Positions 1 through 9,541 are shown, counted from the first letter of the stretch. The stretch: 46,651 bases of DNA from Stenotrophomonas sp. PS02298 (GCF_029959445.1 NZ_JASCOR010000014.1:1-46651); one strand, 5' to 3'. A program made the numbers and translations. The notes: a model not told the origin generated them from the letters alone.

Positions 1-60
<60 letters not shown>

Positions 61-69
61 TACAGGTGA

Positions 70-158
70 AGCCTAAGCCGCGAAGCTGATGGATCAACAG
101 CGCAAAGCTGCCCTCATCCGCCCTTCGGGCACCTTCTCCCGTAAACGGGAGAAGGGAG
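70..158. repeat. Half REP plus hairpin repeat of family A
   Basis: Bases 73-87 carry the REP core TAAGCCGCGAAGCT found in many other gaps of this window. Bases 102-158 are a second repeat: a CCCTCATCCGCCC head, a small CCCTTCGGGCACC-type hairpin, then CTTCTCCCG-TAAA-CGGGAGAAG, a 9-bp stem. Related copies lie at 18928-18974 (inverted) and 42088-42147. It sits downstream of the minus-strand gene ending at 187, where it could act as a transcript-end hairpin. Confidence 0.7.
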
Positions 159-186
159 CGACTCCGGCAAACTCGGCCCCACCGCC

Positions 187-867
187 TCAGCCCCGCGCAG
201 CCCACCAGCTGCGCCACAGCAGGCCCGCCGGGCTCGGCTGGTACTCACCGCCGCGAATGCGCGCCTGCTGGCGGCCACGCGCCAGCACGGCATAGACGCG
301 ACGTGGACGTGGGCCGGCAACGCGCGACGGCCAAGCCGCCTGCAGGGCCTTGTCCCATTCCATTTCATTGCTGAAGGCCTGCGGCACCGAAGCCGCCTGT
401 TCCTGCACGCGCAGCGCCAGCATCTGCGTGGTCAACGCCTCGGCAGCAGACGGTGACGGCTTGCTACCAAACATCGCCGCCTCCACCGCCGCCGCCGCCG
501 CGGCGTACTGCGCCAACCCCTTGCGCGCCTGCGCGGCATCGGCCACAGGATCACGCGCGTCGATCAAGCTCGGCAAGGCATCGGCCAACTGTGCCCACGG
601 TGCACGCACCGGCTCCAGCACGCGGCCCAGCGGATGCCGCGAACGCTGCACCTCCCAGCTGCGCAGCTCCTCGCCCCACCAGGCCAGCTTGGCGTCCTGC
701 GGCGTGGTGTCGCCACTGGCGTTCAAGATGTCATCGAATTCCTGCAACAGCGCGAACCAGGCCACGCTGCGCTCACGATCGGCCTCATCGACAAAGCGCT
801 CCACGAAGGCCCATTCCGGCCAACGCTCACGCCACTTGTCCAGGAAGCTGTCCAGCGCACTGCTCAC
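187..867 (-). CDS. Squalene/phytoene synthase-like protein, short
   Basis: About 226 residues from a GTG at 867, chosen because it is preceded by AACGAGG and leaves a 19-bp gap after the upstream phosphatase gene. The reading frame continues upstream but without family-like sequence. The N-terminal third (W..RWPEW, then FALLQEFDDILN and AKLAWWGEELRSW) looks like the first Asp-rich helix pair of the squalene/phytoene synthase fold. The canonical second DxxxD helix is not evident and the protein is shorter than active synthases (about 280 or more residues). It is last in the mtaD-ubiG-phosphatase operon. Sterol or carotenoid synthesis is not implied; a diverged non-catalytic role is possible, as for the family member NDUFAF6 in respiratory complex assembly. 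The family call is fairly good and the function is unknown. Confidence 0.6.
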   Translation of the reverse strand: MSSALDSFLDKWRERWPEWAFVERFVDEADRERSVAWFALLQEFDDILNASGDTTPQDAKLAWWGEELRSWEVQRSRHPLGRVLEPVRAPWAQLADALPSLIDARDPVADAAQARKGLAQYAAAAAAVEAAMFGSKPSPSAAEALTTQMLALRVQEQAASVPQAFSNEMEWDKALQAAWPSRVAGPRPRRVYAVLARGRQQARIRGGEYQPSPAGLLWRSWWAARG

Positions 868-886
868 ATCAAACCTCGTTGTTGAA

Positions 887-1576
887 TCAGGCCGAAGCCG
901 GTTGGGTAGCTGGCCATGCGGCTGGCTGCCAAAGTTCCTGCGGTAGTTCACAAATACTGTCGGCCTGCCACGTCGACGGGTCATCCCCTTCGGGACGGTA
1001 ACCCCACAACACGGCCACCGACGGCATGCCCGCGGCGCGCGCAGCGATGATGTCGCGCTCGTCGTCGCCGACATAGACGCAGGCCCCGGCGGCGGTATTG
1101 ATCCGCTGCGCAGCCACCTCCAGCGGCAACGGGTGCGGCTTGCGCTCGGCCAGGGTGTCGCCACCGACCAGCACTGCACAGCGCTGCTCCCAGCCCAGCT
1201 GCGGCAGGATCAGGCGCGCCAGGTACTCCGGCTTGTTGGTCACGATGCCCCAGGTGGTGCCTGCCTCTTCCAGCGCCTTCAGCATCGTTTCGACGCCATC
1301 GAACAGCGTCGCGTACTGGCCGATCAGCGCCTCGTAGATCTCAAGGAACTCCGGCACCAGCGCGTGCCGTTCGGCATCGGCCATGTGCGGGAAGGCGACC
1401 GTCAGCATCGCCCGCGCGCCCTTGGATACCGCCGGCCGCAGCTGCTCCAGCGTCACCTCGTCCATGCCGCGTGCCTGCAGCATGCGGTTGGCGGTGACGA
1501 CGAAGTCCGGCGCGCTGTCCAGCAAGGTGCCGTCCAGATCGAACAGCACCGCTGTCGGGAATCTGCCCGCGCTCAT
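887..1576 (-). CDS. mupP: HAD-IA phosphatase, MupP/Gph-like
   Basis: 229 residues. Motif [10 protein letters not shown] is near residue 13, motif II is the T of GIVTNKPEY, the lysine motif lies in AERKPHP, and motif III is GDDERDI, so all HAD catalytic residues are present. The start ATG at 1576 overlaps the ubiG stop as ATGA. By sequence alone it could be annotated phosphoglycolate phosphatase. The order TRZ/ATZ deaminase - ubiG - this gene matches Pseudomonas, where the gene after ubiG is mupP, the N-acetylmuramate-6-phosphate phosphatase of the cell-wall recycling route that feeds AmgK and MurU. MupP is therefore the preferred inference. HAD phosphatase activity is near certain; the substrate is inferred from gene order. 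Confidence 0.75.
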   Translation of the reverse strand: MSAGRFPTAVLFDLDGTLLDSAPDFVVTANRMLQARGMDEVTLEQLRPAVSKGARAMLTVAFPHMADAERHALVPEFLEIYEALIGQYATLFDGVETMLKALEEAGTTWGIVTNKPEYLARLILPQLGWEQRCAVLVGGDTLAERKPHPLPLEVAAQRINTAAGACVYVGDDERDIIAARAAGMPSVAVLWGYRPEGDDPSTWQADSICELPQELWQPAAWPATQPASA

Positions 1577-2295
1577 GCCTGTTCCGGCTTGACCGCGTAG
1601 GCCAGGTAGTTGATGTCGGTGCGGCTGCTCAGGCGGGCACGGTTGCGCCACGGCTCGTAGGCCATGCCGCTGACGTCCTGCAGCGAGAAATCAGCAGCGC
1701 GCAGCCATGCGCCCAGCTCGGCCGGCTTGATGAATTCCTGATAGTGATGCGTGCCCTTGGGCAGCAATCGGGCGATGTACTCGGCGCCGACAATGGCCAC
1801 CGCAAACGCCGCCGGGGTGCGGTTGATGGTGGACAGGAACAGCTTGCCACCCGGACGCAGCAGACGATGACAGGCAGCGATGATCGCGCCCGGGTCCGGC
1901 ACGTGCTCCAGCATTTCCATGCAGGTCACCACATCGTAGCTGCCCGGCTGTTCTGCGGCCAGATCCTCAGCAGCCTGCACCCGGTAATCAACGCTGACGC
2001 CGGATTCCAGACCGTGCAAGCGCGCGACCTTGACCAGTTCCGGGGCCAGATCAATGGCGGTCACCTGTGCGCCTTCCTTTGCCAGCGCTTCGCTGAGCAG
2101 GCCGCCGCCGCAGCCGATATCCAGCACCTTGGCGCCACGCAGGGGCGCGCGATCAGCCACATACTTCAGGCGCACCGGATTCAGTGCATGCAGCGGCTTC
2201 TGCGGGCCGTCAGCGTCCCACCAGCGGGTGGCCAACGCGGCGAACTTGTCCAGTTCGGCCTGATCGAAATTGGTGGAAGTGGAAGCTGCGCTCAT
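1573..2295 (-). CDS. ubiG: UbiG, 3-demethylubiquinone-9 3-O-methyltransferase
   Basis: 240 residues, the usual UbiG length. It carries out both O-methylations of ubiquinone synthesis, using S-adenosylmethionine. The N-terminus [18 protein letters not shown] is the family signature, followed by the SAM-binding loop [16 protein letters not shown] near residue 55 and the acidic AIDLAPE strand end. ME.LEHVPDP and the C-terminal HHYQEFIKP loop are also typical. The ATG at 2295 lies 43 bp after the mtaD-type gene, and its stop overlaps the next start as ATGA, so the three genes are probably co-transcribed. Confidence 0.96.
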   Translation of the reverse strand: MSAASTSTNFDQAELDKFAALATRWWDADGPQKPLHALNPVRLKYVADRAPLRGAKVLDIGCGGGLLSEALAKEGAQVTAIDLAPELVKVARLHGLESGVSVDYRVQAAEDLAAEQPGSYDVVTCMEMLEHVPDPGAIIAACHRLLRPGGKLFLSTINRTPAAFAVAIVGAEYIARLLPKGTHHYQEFIKPAELGAWLRAADFSLQDVSGMAYEPWRNRARLSSRTDINYLAYAVKPEQA

Positions 2296-2338
2296 ATCGG
2301 TTTCCTCGTGCGGCCGCGTGGGGCGGCCGGTTGCGCGG

Positions 2339-3682
2339 TCAGGCGCGGATGGTACGGATGCGGTCGCGCCACTGGCGCGCATTGGCTGTGATCGCGGCAA
2401 TGTCCATGTCAACCAGCTGGCGCTGGACCAGCTTGGGCTTGCCGGCGATCCACACGTCGCTGACCTGGTGACGGCCAGCGGCATACACCAGCTGTGACAG
2501 CACATGGTGCAGCGGCTGGGTCTCCAGCGCGGACAGGTCCACGCAGGCCAGATCGGCCTGCTTGCCGACTTCGATCGAGCCGATGCGGTCACCGAAGCCC
2601 AGCGCACGTGCGCCGCCCAGCGTTGACGCACGCAACGTGGTCGCCGCGTCCAGGGCGGTGGCGTCATTGGCCACGGCCTTGGCGAGGATGGCCGCGGTGC
2701 GGTTCTCGCTGAACATGTCCAGGTCGTTGTTGCTGGCGCAGCCGTCGGTGCCGATCGCCAGATTGACGCCGGCCTTGACCAGCGCGCAGGCCGGGCAGAA
2801 ACCCGAGGCCAGCTTCAGGTTGGACTCCGGGCAATGCACCACGCTGACACCGCGCTCGCCGCACAGGTGGATTTCGGCCTCGGTGAGCTGGGTCATATGC
2901 ACCGCGATCAGGCGCTCATTGACCAGGCCAAGGCGATCCAGTCGCGCCAGCGGACGCTGCCCGTGCAGGGCGATGGAATCGGTGATTTCCTGTGCGGTCT
3001 CATGCGTGTGCAGGTGAACGCGGCTGTCGAGCTGGTCGGACAGCATCCGCACCCGCTCGAAATTGGCATCGCTCACCGTATACGGCGCATGCGGCGCGAA
3101 GGCGGTGCCGATCAGCGCATCGTCGCGCCAGGTATCGTGCAGCTCGGTGGCGCGGGCGAAATACTCGTCGTCGGTCTTGGCCCAGGCGCTGGGGAAGTCG
3201 ATGATCACCGAGCCCACCAGCGCACGGAAGCCATGCTTCTTGTAGACAGCTGCCTGCACGTCGGCGAAGAAGTAGTTCTCGTTGGCGCAGGTGGTGCCAC
3301 CGCGCAGCATCTCGGCGATGGCCAGGGTGGTGCCGTCGGCAACGAATTCCGGCCCGATCACCGCCGCTTCCACCGGCCAGATGTGCTCGCGCAACCAGGT
3401 CATCAGCGGCAAGTCGTCGGCAACGCCGCGCAGCAGCGTCATCGGGTTATGGGTGTGGGCATTGACCAGGCCCGGGATCAGCGCCGCTTCCGGGCGCGAT
3501 ACGACCTGCCTGGCGCTGAAACGCGCGCGGGCCTCGGCACGCGGCAGCACCGCGACGATGACGCCGTTGCTGACCGCTACCGCATGGTCCTCAAGCACCA
3601 CTGCATGCGGCTCTACCGGCACCACGTAACCGGCTTCGATCAACAGATCGCATTGCTGGGGTTGCACTTCACTCACGGTCAT
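2339..3682 (-). CDS. mtaD: TRZ/ATZ-family hydrolase (5'-methylthioadenosine / S-adenosylhomocysteine deaminase type)
   Basis: 447 residues from an ATG at 3682 preceded by GAAAGGTG; the longer open frame upstream has no family sequence. It is an amidohydrolase-fold deaminase with a single metal site. Visible ligands are NAHTHNP (HxH) near residue 80, HTHET, the AVHMTQL histidine, and D in [14 protein letters not shown]. These match enzymes that deaminate MTA or SAH to the inosyl compound. Leading an operon with ubiG makes sense because UbiG releases SAH, so the deaminase could remove a product inhibitor. The exact substrate (MTA, SAH or another purine) cannot be settled from sequence. Confidence 0.85.
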   Translation of the reverse strand: MTVSEVQPQQCDLLIEAGYVVPVEPHAVVLEDHAVAVSNGVIVAVLPRAEARARFSARQVVSRPEAALIPGLVNAHTHNPMTLLRGVADDLPLMTWLREHIWPVEAAVIGPEFVADGTTLAIAEMLRGGTTCANENYFFADVQAAVYKKHGFRALVGSVIIDFPSAWAKTDDEYFARATELHDTWRDDALIGTAFAPHAPYTVSDANFERVRMLSDQLDSRVHLHTHETAQEITDSIALHGQRPLARLDRLGLVNERLIAVHMTQLTEAEIHLCGERGVSVVHCPESNLKLASGFCPACALVKAGVNLAIGTDGCASNNDLDMFSENRTAAILAKAVANDATALDAATTLRASTLGGARALGFGDRIGSIEVGKQADLACVDLSALETQPLHHVLSQLVYAAGRHQVSDVWIAGKPKLVQRQLVDMDIAAITANARQWRDRIRTIRA

Positions 3683-3700
3683 CACCTTTCTGTTGCCTGG

Positions 3701-3716
3701 TCCGGCAAATGCCGGA
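3701..3716. other. Small palindrome between mtaD and efp
   Basis: TCCGGCA-AA-TGCCGGA, a 7-bp stem in the 112-bp gap downstream of efp and upstream of the mtaD-type start. No T-run follows on either strand, so a weak terminator or chance palindrome are both possible. Confidence 0.35.
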
Positions 3717-3794
3717 TGCGAACAGGCGCCGCACCCCCAGCACCGGCAGCGCGCGGCTGCGGGGTGATGGGTGGCGGCGCCTGCATCGTATTGC

Positions 3795-4361
3795 TTACTT
3801 GACGCGAGCCGAGTATTCGCCCGAACGCGTATCAACGCGGATGATTTCATCCTGGTTGACGAACAGCGGCACGCGCACCACGGCGCCCGACTCCAGGGTG
3901 GCCGGCTTGCCGCCGCCGCCCGAGGTGTCACCGCGCACGCCCGGATCGGTCTCGACGATCTTCAGCTCGACGAAGTTCGGCGGGGTCACGTCGATCGGGG
4001 TGCCGTTCCACAGGGTCACCACGCAGGACTCTTCGCCCTTGAGCCACTTCTCGGCGCCGTTCATGCCGGCCTTGTCAGCCTGCACCTGCTCGAAGGATTC
4101 CGGATCCATGAAGTGCCAGTACTCGCCATCGCTGTACATGAAGTTCATGTCGGTATCGACCACGTCCGCTGCATCCAGCGAATCGGTCGACTTCATGGTC
4201 ACTTCCTGGGTACGGCCGTCCTTGATCAGGCGGTACTTCACGCGGGTGAAGGCCTGGCCCTTGCCCGGCTTGACGTATTCGGTGTCGATGATGACAGCCG
4301 GTTGGTTGTTGACCAGGATCTTCATCCCGTTCTTTACGTCGTTCATGCCGTAACTGGCCAT
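3795..4361 (-). CDS. efp: Elongation factor P
   Basis: 188 residues, the standard length. EF-P binds ribosomes stalled at polyproline stretches and promotes peptide bond formation. The modifiable loop reads YVKPGKGQA, with the target lysine at position 34, as in species using the EpmA/EpmB beta-lysylation route. Domain signatures include [16 protein letters not shown] and the C-terminal [22 protein letters not shown]. It is divergent from epmB with a 100-bp shared upstream region, the same pairing seen in E. coli. The modifying ligase EpmA is not in this window. Confidence 0.98.
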   Translation of the reverse strand: MASYGMNDVKNGMKILVNNQPAVIIDTEYVKPGKGQAFTRVKYRLIKDGRTQEVTMKSTDSLDAADVVDTDMNFMYSDGEYWHFMDPESFEQVQADKAGMNGAEKWLKGEESCVVTLWNGTPIDVTPPNFVELKIVETDPGVRGDTSGGGGKPATLESGAVVRVPLFVNQDEIIRVDTRSGEYSARVK

Positions 4362-4461
4362 GCTGAAACTCCTGAATTGGCAAAACCGCCGCGTGTTGCG
4401 GGCGGCCGGATTAGAATGGAACGCCCGCCGTCTGGTGGGCCATCTGTTTTTCTGACCGCCA

Positions 4462-5490
4462 ATGATAACCGCAGCCCCCGTCCTCACTCCAGAAAAAGCC
4501 ATCCTGACCCTGCCCGACGACCGCTGGCAGGCGCACTGGCGCCAGGCCATCCGCGATCCGGCGGAGCTGCTGGCCGTGCTGGGACTGGATGCCGAAGCGG
4601 TCGGGGTTTCGGCCGAGGCGCTGGCGCAGTTCGCGTTGCGGGTGCCGCGCAGCTTTGTCGCCCGCATGCGCCATGGCGACCCGGCCGACCCCCTGCTGCG
4701 ACAGGTGCTGCCGATCACCGACGAGATGCGGATCGTACCCGGGTTCAGCTTCGACGCCGTCGGCGACGGTGCGGCCAAGAAAGCCACCGGCGTGATCCAG
4801 AAGTATCGCGGCCGCGCCCTGCTGGTGACCACCGGCAGCTGCGCGATCAACTGCCGTTACTGCTTCCGCCGCCACTTCGACTATGCCGGCGAGAACGCCG
4901 CCAAGGGCGGCTGGCGCGAGGCGGTGGCGGCGATCGCGGCCGACCCGGGCATCGACGAGGTCATCCTTTCCGGCGGCGACCCGCTGTCACTGAACACCTC
5001 CAAGCTGGCCGAGCTGACCGATGCCCTGGCCGCCATCACGCACATCAAACGCCTGCGCATCCACAGCCGCCTGCCGGTGGTCCTGCCCGAGCGCGTGGAC
5101 GATGGCCTGGTGCAATGGCTGGCCAGCCTGCCCTGGCCGGTGGCCTTCGTACTGCACGCCAACCATGCCAATGAATTCGACGCCCAGGTGGATGCCGCCC
5201 TGGCCCGCATCCGCGCTACCGGCGCCCAACTGCTCAACCAGGCGGTATTGCTACGCGGCGTCAACGACGACCTGGACGCACTGGCAGCATTGAGTGAGCG
5301 CAGCTTTGCCGCCGGCGTGATGCCTTACTACCTGTACCAGCTGGACAAGGTACAAGGCGCGGCCCATTTCGAGGTCAGCGACGAGCAGGCGCTGGCCCTG
5401 CACGCCGCGTTGATGGCGCGGCTGTCCGGCTATCTGGTGCCCAAGCTGGTGCGCGAGATCGCCGGCGACACCAGCAAGCGGCCGCTCTGA
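4462..5490 (+). CDS. epmB: EpmB, EF-P (R)-beta-lysine-forming lysine 2,3-aminomutase
   Basis: 342 residues. It is a radical-SAM, PLP-dependent aminomutase that converts L-alpha-lysine to (R)-beta-lysine for attachment to EF-P by EpmA. The iron-sulfur motif is Cys127-x3-Cys131-x2-Cys134 in [22 protein letters not shown] follows, and [17 protein letters not shown] is the family's C-terminal signature. The length fits EpmB rather than the longer catabolic KamA. It is divergent from its target gene efp. A GC-rich inverted repeat overlaps its stop codon. Confidence 0.96.
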   Translation: MITAAPVLTPEKAILTLPDDRWQAHWRQAIRDPAELLAVLGLDAEAVGVSAEALAQFALRVPRSFVARMRHGDPADPLLRQVLPITDEMRIVPGFSFDAVGDGAAKKATGVIQKYRGRALLVTTGSCAINCRYCFRRHFDYAGENAAKGGWREAVAAIAADPGIDEVILSGGDPLSLNTSKLAELTDALAAITHIKRLRIHSRLPVVLPERVDDGLVQWLASLPWPVAFVLHANHANEFDAQVDAALARIRATGAQLLNQAVLLRGVNDDLDALAALSERSFAAGVMPYYLYQLDKVQGAAHFEVSDEQALALHAALMARLSGYLVPKLVREIAGDTSKRPL

Positions 5491-5503
5491 GACAGAGCGG
5501 CCG
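5479..5503. terminator. Inverted repeat between convergent epmB and GGDEF-EAL genes
   Basis: CGGCCGCTCT - GAGAC - AGAGCGGCCG is a perfect 10-bp stem that includes the epmB stop codon. It lies in the 42-bp space between two converging genes and may stop transcription from both sides. There is only a short GGTTT on the plus side, so intrinsic termination is possible but not strong. Confidence 0.5.
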
Positions 5504-5532
5504 GGTTTCCGCGGGCCAACCAGGCGGCCAGG

Positions 5533-7680
5533 TCAGCGCACCGCCGCCATCGCACCGCGTTCCAGCAGGCTCACCAGGCCAGCCGCCTCCAGCGGCCGGC
5601 CCAGCCAGTAACCCTGGACCAGATCGCAGCCACGCTGGCTGAGCAGCTCGAACTGTGCTTCCTGCTCCACCCCCTCGGCCACCACGGTAATGCCCAGCGC
5701 GTGGGCCATGGCGATGATGGCCGTGGTCAAGGCCAGATCGTCGGGATCACGCTCCATGTCGACAACAAAGCTGCGGTCGATCTTGACCCCGTCCACCGGC
5801 ACCTGGCGCAGGTGGCTGAGCCCGGAGAAGCCGGTGCCGAAGTCGTCCAGCCACACCTTCACCCCGGCCCGGTGCAGCTTTTCCAACAGGGACACCGCCA
5901 GCATCTCATCGCCGATCACCGCGGTTTCGGTCAGTTCCAGATGCAGCCGCGCGGCCGCCAGCCCCGATCCGAGCAGGCTGCTTTCGACCTCCTGCAGCAG
6001 GTCACCGTTACGCAGTTGCTTGGGCGAGACATTGACCGAAATGAACAACTCCTCGCCCAGCGAATTGCGCGGCCACCGCTGGGCCTGCTCACAGGCCGCG
6101 CGCAGCACCTTGGGGCCGATTATCTGGATCAGACCGCTCTGCTCGGCCACATCGATGAACATCGAAGGCGGAATCGCCCCCAGCGCCGGGTGGTCCCAGC
6201 GCAGCAGCACTTCCACCCCACACAGCATGCGATCACGGGTACGGAAGATCGGCTGGTAAACCAGGCGCAGCTCGTTGCGTTCCCAGGCCCCGCGCAGCTC
6301 CTGCTCCAGATGCAGACGCCGCTCCACCGCATGGTCCATGGCCAGGCTGTAGTAGCGGAAACAGTTCTTGCCGGCCAACTTGGCCTGGTACATGGCGATA
6401 TCGCCGTTCTTCAGCAGCGCGGTGGCATCACCTGCATCCTCGGGGAACAGGGTGATACCAATCGAACTACCGAGGAATATCTCGCGCTGCTGCACCTGCA
6501 ACGGCTTGCCCAGATCGATCACCAGCCGCTCAGCCAGCTGCTTGGCGATCTCGGCGGCGCTGCTTTGGCCCTGGCTGATCAGGATGACGAACTCGTCACC
6601 GCCGAACCGGGCCAGCAAGGCGTCGTCACCACCAATCTGCTCAACGGCGCTGGAGATGTGCTGCGCAAACTGCAGCAGGGCATCGTCACCGGCCTCATGC
6701 CCCAGCGTGTCATTGACCCGCTTGAACTCATCGATATCAATGAACAGCAGCGCCAACCCGCGCCCGGCCGCCTGCGCACGCAGTAATCGGTGATCCAGGG
6801 CTTCACGGAAAGCGAGCCGATTGGTCAAGCCGGTGAGTGCATCGGTATAGGCCATCTGGCGCACGTCACGATCGTGCCGGGCGATGCTCTGGCTCATGCG
6901 GTCGAAGGTGCGCAGCAACTCCCCGACCTCGTCGCCGCGTCGGGTCGCCTGCGCCTCGATCAGGTAATCGCCGCGCTCGATACGCTGCGCCGCCGCGCCC
7001 AGCCAGCGGATCGGCCGCACCAGCGTGTACTGCACGTAGAACGCCATCACGCAGACAAAACCGAGCAACAGCAGCATCAGGCCCAAGGCCCAACCCAGCT
7101 CCCGTCGCTGCGTCTCGCGCATGCGCTGCTCCAGGGCCTGCATGGACTTGGCCTCCTGGGCACGCACCGGCGCCAGATTCATGCCCACGCGCAACCCGCC
7201 CAGCGGCTGGTCACCAATCGCCAGCGGCACATCCACCTCGAGTATCGACGGCGACTCTTGTACCAGCGACTTGCGCGAACGCACCGCCGCCTTGGCCAAC
7301 GGATCATTCATCGGCTGGCCATAGCCGGCCACATCGAACGAACCGTCGTGGATCAGCCGACCATCCGGGTCGTACACCAGCACGTAGCTGACCGATTTCT
7401 GCCGTGCGGTATTGCGCACTGCCGCACCGATGGCAGCAAAATCGGCGTAGTAAAGCGGATTTATCAGCGTGTCGGCCAAGGCATTGGCCAGGGCGGTACC
7501 ACGCTCACGCACGCCCTGGTCGAACACCTGGCTCAGCACCTCGCCACTGTTGCGCAAGGCCTCGCGCTGGGCGGCAGCCTGGCGCACCAGCATCAGTCCG
7601 ACAATCGCCACCACCACCAGCAGCACCACGGCACTGGCGGCCAGGAAGCGGGCCTGCAATCCAAAACGAGGCGTGCTCAT
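5533..7680 (-). CDS. Membrane GGDEF-EAL protein (diguanylate cyclase/phosphodiesterase)
   Basis: 715 residues. Order: membrane segment about 12-33, periplasmic sensor region about 34-195, second membrane segment about 196-219, HAMP about 220-272, GGDEF domain about 280-445 and EAL domain about 460-710. GGDEF is intact at 360-364. There is no RxxD inhibitory site at the usual distance before it. The EAL side also looks complete: EVLLR at 490-494, SVNVSP, ELTET, DDFGTG, the lysine in VKIDRSFV, and AEGVEQ. Both cyclic-di-GMP synthesis and breakdown are therefore possible. Its ATG overlaps the stop of the upstream periplasmic binding protein gene (ATGA), so the pair likely works as one sensor. 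Confidence 0.95.
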   Translation of the reverse strand: MSTPRFGLQARFLAASAVVLLVVVAIVGLMLVRQAAAQREALRNSGEVLSQVFDQGVRERGTALANALADTLINPLYYADFAAIGAAVRNTARQKSVSYVLVYDPDGRLIHDGSFDVAGYGQPMNDPLAKAAVRSRKSLVQESPSILEVDVPLAIGDQPLGGLRVGMNLAPVRAQEAKSMQALEQRMRETQRRELGWALGLMLLLLGFVCVMAFYVQYTLVRPIRWLGAAAQRIERGDYLIEAQATRRGDEVGELLRTFDRMSQSIARHDRDVRQMAYTDALTGLTNRLAFREALDHRLLRAQAAGRGLALLFIDIDEFKRVNDTLGHEAGDDALLQFAQHISSAVEQIGGDDALLARFGGDEFVILISQGQSSAAEIAKQLAERLVIDLGKPLQVQQREIFLGSSIGITLFPEDAGDATALLKNGDIAMYQAKLAGKNCFRYYSLAMDHAVERRLHLEQELRGAWERNELRLVYQPIFRTRDRMLCGVEVLLRWDHPALGAIPPSMFIDVAEQSGLIQIIGPKVLRAACEQAQRWPRNSLGEELFISVNVSPKQLRNGDLLQEVESSLLGSGLAAARLHLELTETAVIGDEMLAVSLLEKLHRAGVKVWLDDFGTGFSGLSHLRQVPVDGVKIDRSFVVDMERDPDDLALTTAIIAMAHALGITVVAEGVEQEAQFELLSQRGCDLVQGYWLGRPLEAAGLVSLLERGAMAAVR

Positions 7681-8594
7681 TCCACCTCCATCCGGATACG
7701 GACCAGACCACGGCGCAGACGCTCCAGCGCGCGCAGGTTGTCCGGATCGACGGGGTGAAAGCCCGTGGTACCAAAAAACTTGGCCAGCGCCGGCCCGGCC
7801 ACCGGGTCGCTACTGGCCTGCAGCAACACCTGCTGCAGGCGATCACGCACCGCCGGATCGAGGTCGGCGCGCACCATTTCCACTGCACGCGGGATCGGCT
7901 CGCTGCGGTACAGCACCCGCATGTCCTGGCGGAAGGCTGGCGGCATGGCCTGGTCGTCACTCCAGTCGATGCTGCTGATCACCCCGGCATCCACCACCCG
8001 CTTGTGTACATAGGTGGAGATGTTCAATTCCGTGCGCACGAACACGTACCCCACCGAATCCTCGACCGGGGTGTCGCGCGGGTCCAGCAGGATTTCAGGC
8101 TGCAGGTCGTGGTCGAGCAGTTCCATGGCCGGCACCAGGTAGGCACTGGTGGACAGCGCGCTCTGCATTGCCAGGGTGCGCCCGCGCAAACCCTCCAGTG
8201 TCGCGATAGGGCTATCGCGGCGCACGAAGAACACGCTGTGATACGCGCCCACGCCATTGCGCTCGGTCAGCAGCAAGGGCTTGGCGCCCGCCCGCTGGCC
8301 TAGCGCCATCGCCGTGCCGGAAGTCTCGGTGACCCAATCGACCCGGCCACGCCGCAGATAGCTGCCCATCTGCTGCGCGTCCTTGGCCATCAGGATGCGT
8401 CCTTCGACGATCCCGACGTCACGCATGCGCGGCACAACATAATCCAGCAGCGGCTTGAGTTGGTCGTAATGCGACTTCGGATCATCGCTGATCCGCCCCA
8501 AGACCAATACCGAACGATCAACCGCCGCTACCGCTACGGGCTGCAGTGCAGCCAGTGTCAGTGCGGCTCCCCAAAGCCATCGCAAGACACCCAA
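7677..8594 (-). CDS. PhnD-like periplasmic substrate-binding protein
   Basis: About 305 residues from a TTG at 8594. That start follows AGGGGG at a 7-base spacing and gives a clean signal peptide (MGVLRWLWGAALTLAALQ..AVAA). The longer frame to 8639 lacks both. The fold matches the phosphate/phosphonate-binding PhnD family: VLVLGRISDDPKSHYDQLKPLLDY near the mature N-terminus, DWVTETSGTA, and the AYHSVFFVRRDS and LRGRTLAMQS strands. No ABC permease or ATPase is nearby. Instead the gene is coupled by a 4-bp overlap to a GGDEF-EAL protein with a periplasmic loop, so it more likely delivers a ligand signal than feeds a transporter. The ligand is unknown. Confidence 0.85.
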   Translation of the reverse strand: MGVLRWLWGAALTLAALQPVAVAAVDRSVLVLGRISDDPKSHYDQLKPLLDYVVPRMRDVGIVEGRILMAKDAQQMGSYLRRGRVDWVTETSGTAMALGQRAGAKPLLLTERNGVGAYHSVFFVRRDSPIATLEGLRGRTLAMQSALSTSAYLVPAMELLDHDLQPEILLDPRDTPVEDSVGYVFVRTELNISTYVHKRVVDAGVISSIDWSDDQAMPPAFRQDMRVLYRSEPIPRAVEMVRADLDPAVRDRLQQVLLQASSDPVAGPALAKFFGTTGFHPVDPDNLRALERLRRGLVRIRMEVE

Positions 8595-8654
8595 AACGAC
8601 ACCCCCTAATCCATCCCCACAGAGTACCGCTTTTAGCAAAGGGTGATGCAGTCC

Positions 8655-9422
8655 TCAGCCTTTGTCCGCCGAGGCCAGGCGGGCCATACGCTGGGCATCG
8701 GACAGGATGCCGCGCATCAGCCTGACCTCCTGCTCGGACAGGTCGGCCTTCATGAACAGACGACGCAGCTTGCGCATGGCCGATTCCGGGGCGCGACCCT
8801 TGTGGAAGTCAATCTGGTCCAGGGTATCGCCCAGCTGGCCGAACATCCCTTCCAACTGGGCATGGCTGGCAGGGGCTTCGTCCCGGCCAGGCTCAGCCAC
8901 TACCGGCGCTGCCACGCCGGGCTGCGCTTCCAGCACCGCCATGCGAACCTCGTAGGCCAGGACCTGAACCGCGGCGGCCAGGTTCAGCGAGCTGAACTCG
9001 GGATCGGACGGGATGTGCACGGCGGCATGGCAGAGCTGCAGCTCCTCATTGGTCAAACCGGTGCGCTCGCGACCGAACACAAAAGCCACTTCCGCCGGTT
9101 CGGCTGCCTTGGCCACGGCGCGTTGGCCGGCCACTTCAGGCAGCAGCTCCTCCAGCTGTACTCGTCGCGCGCGCGCAGTACAGCCCATCACCAGGCGGCA
9201 ATCGGCCACCGCTTCGGCAAGGCTGGCGAACACCGGCGCATCGCCGAGCACGTCCTCGGCACCGGCCGAGCGCCGGAAGGCGTCCTCGTCCAGGGGCTTT
9301 TCCGGGGCCACCAGGACCAGCCGTGCCAGCCCCATGGTCTTCATCGCACGGGCCGCCGCGCCGATGTTGCCGGGGTGCTGGGTGCCAACAAGAACGAAGC
9401 GAATATGAGCGGAAACAGACAT
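8655..9422 (-). CDS. trmJ: TrmJ, tRNA (cytidine/uridine-2'-O)-methyltransferase
   Basis: 255 residues. It is a SPOUT-class enzyme that 2'-O-methylates position 32 of several tRNAs. The N-terminus RFVLVGTQHPGNIGAAARAMKTMGL carries the conserved N and R of SpoU motif 1. FGRERTGLTNEEL is motif 2, and IPSDPEFSSLNLAAAVQVLAYE is motif 3 in the knot. The C-terminal helical extension is normal for TrmJ. It is divergent from suhB, the same neighbour as in E. coli. Confidence 0.95.
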   Translation of the reverse strand: MSVSAHIRFVLVGTQHPGNIGAAARAMKTMGLARLVLVAPEKPLDEDAFRRSAGAEDVLGDAPVFASLAEAVADCRLVMGCTARARRVQLEELLPEVAGQRAVAKAAEPAEVAFVFGRERTGLTNEELQLCHAAVHIPSDPEFSSLNLAAAVQVLAYEVRMAVLEAQPGVAAPVVAEPGRDEAPASHAQLEGMFGQLGDTLDQIDFHKGRAPESAMRKLRRLFMKADLSEQEVRLMRGILSDAQRMARLASADKG

Positions 9423-9541
9423 GGCGTTAAAAAATCAGGAGCGAGACAGCTGTAGATGGTAAACTGCGCGGCCGGTCAATGCGCCGGACCCGCTCTTTTC
9501 CCCCGCCAATCCGATCTCTGCCTTCACGGGAGCCTTTCGCC

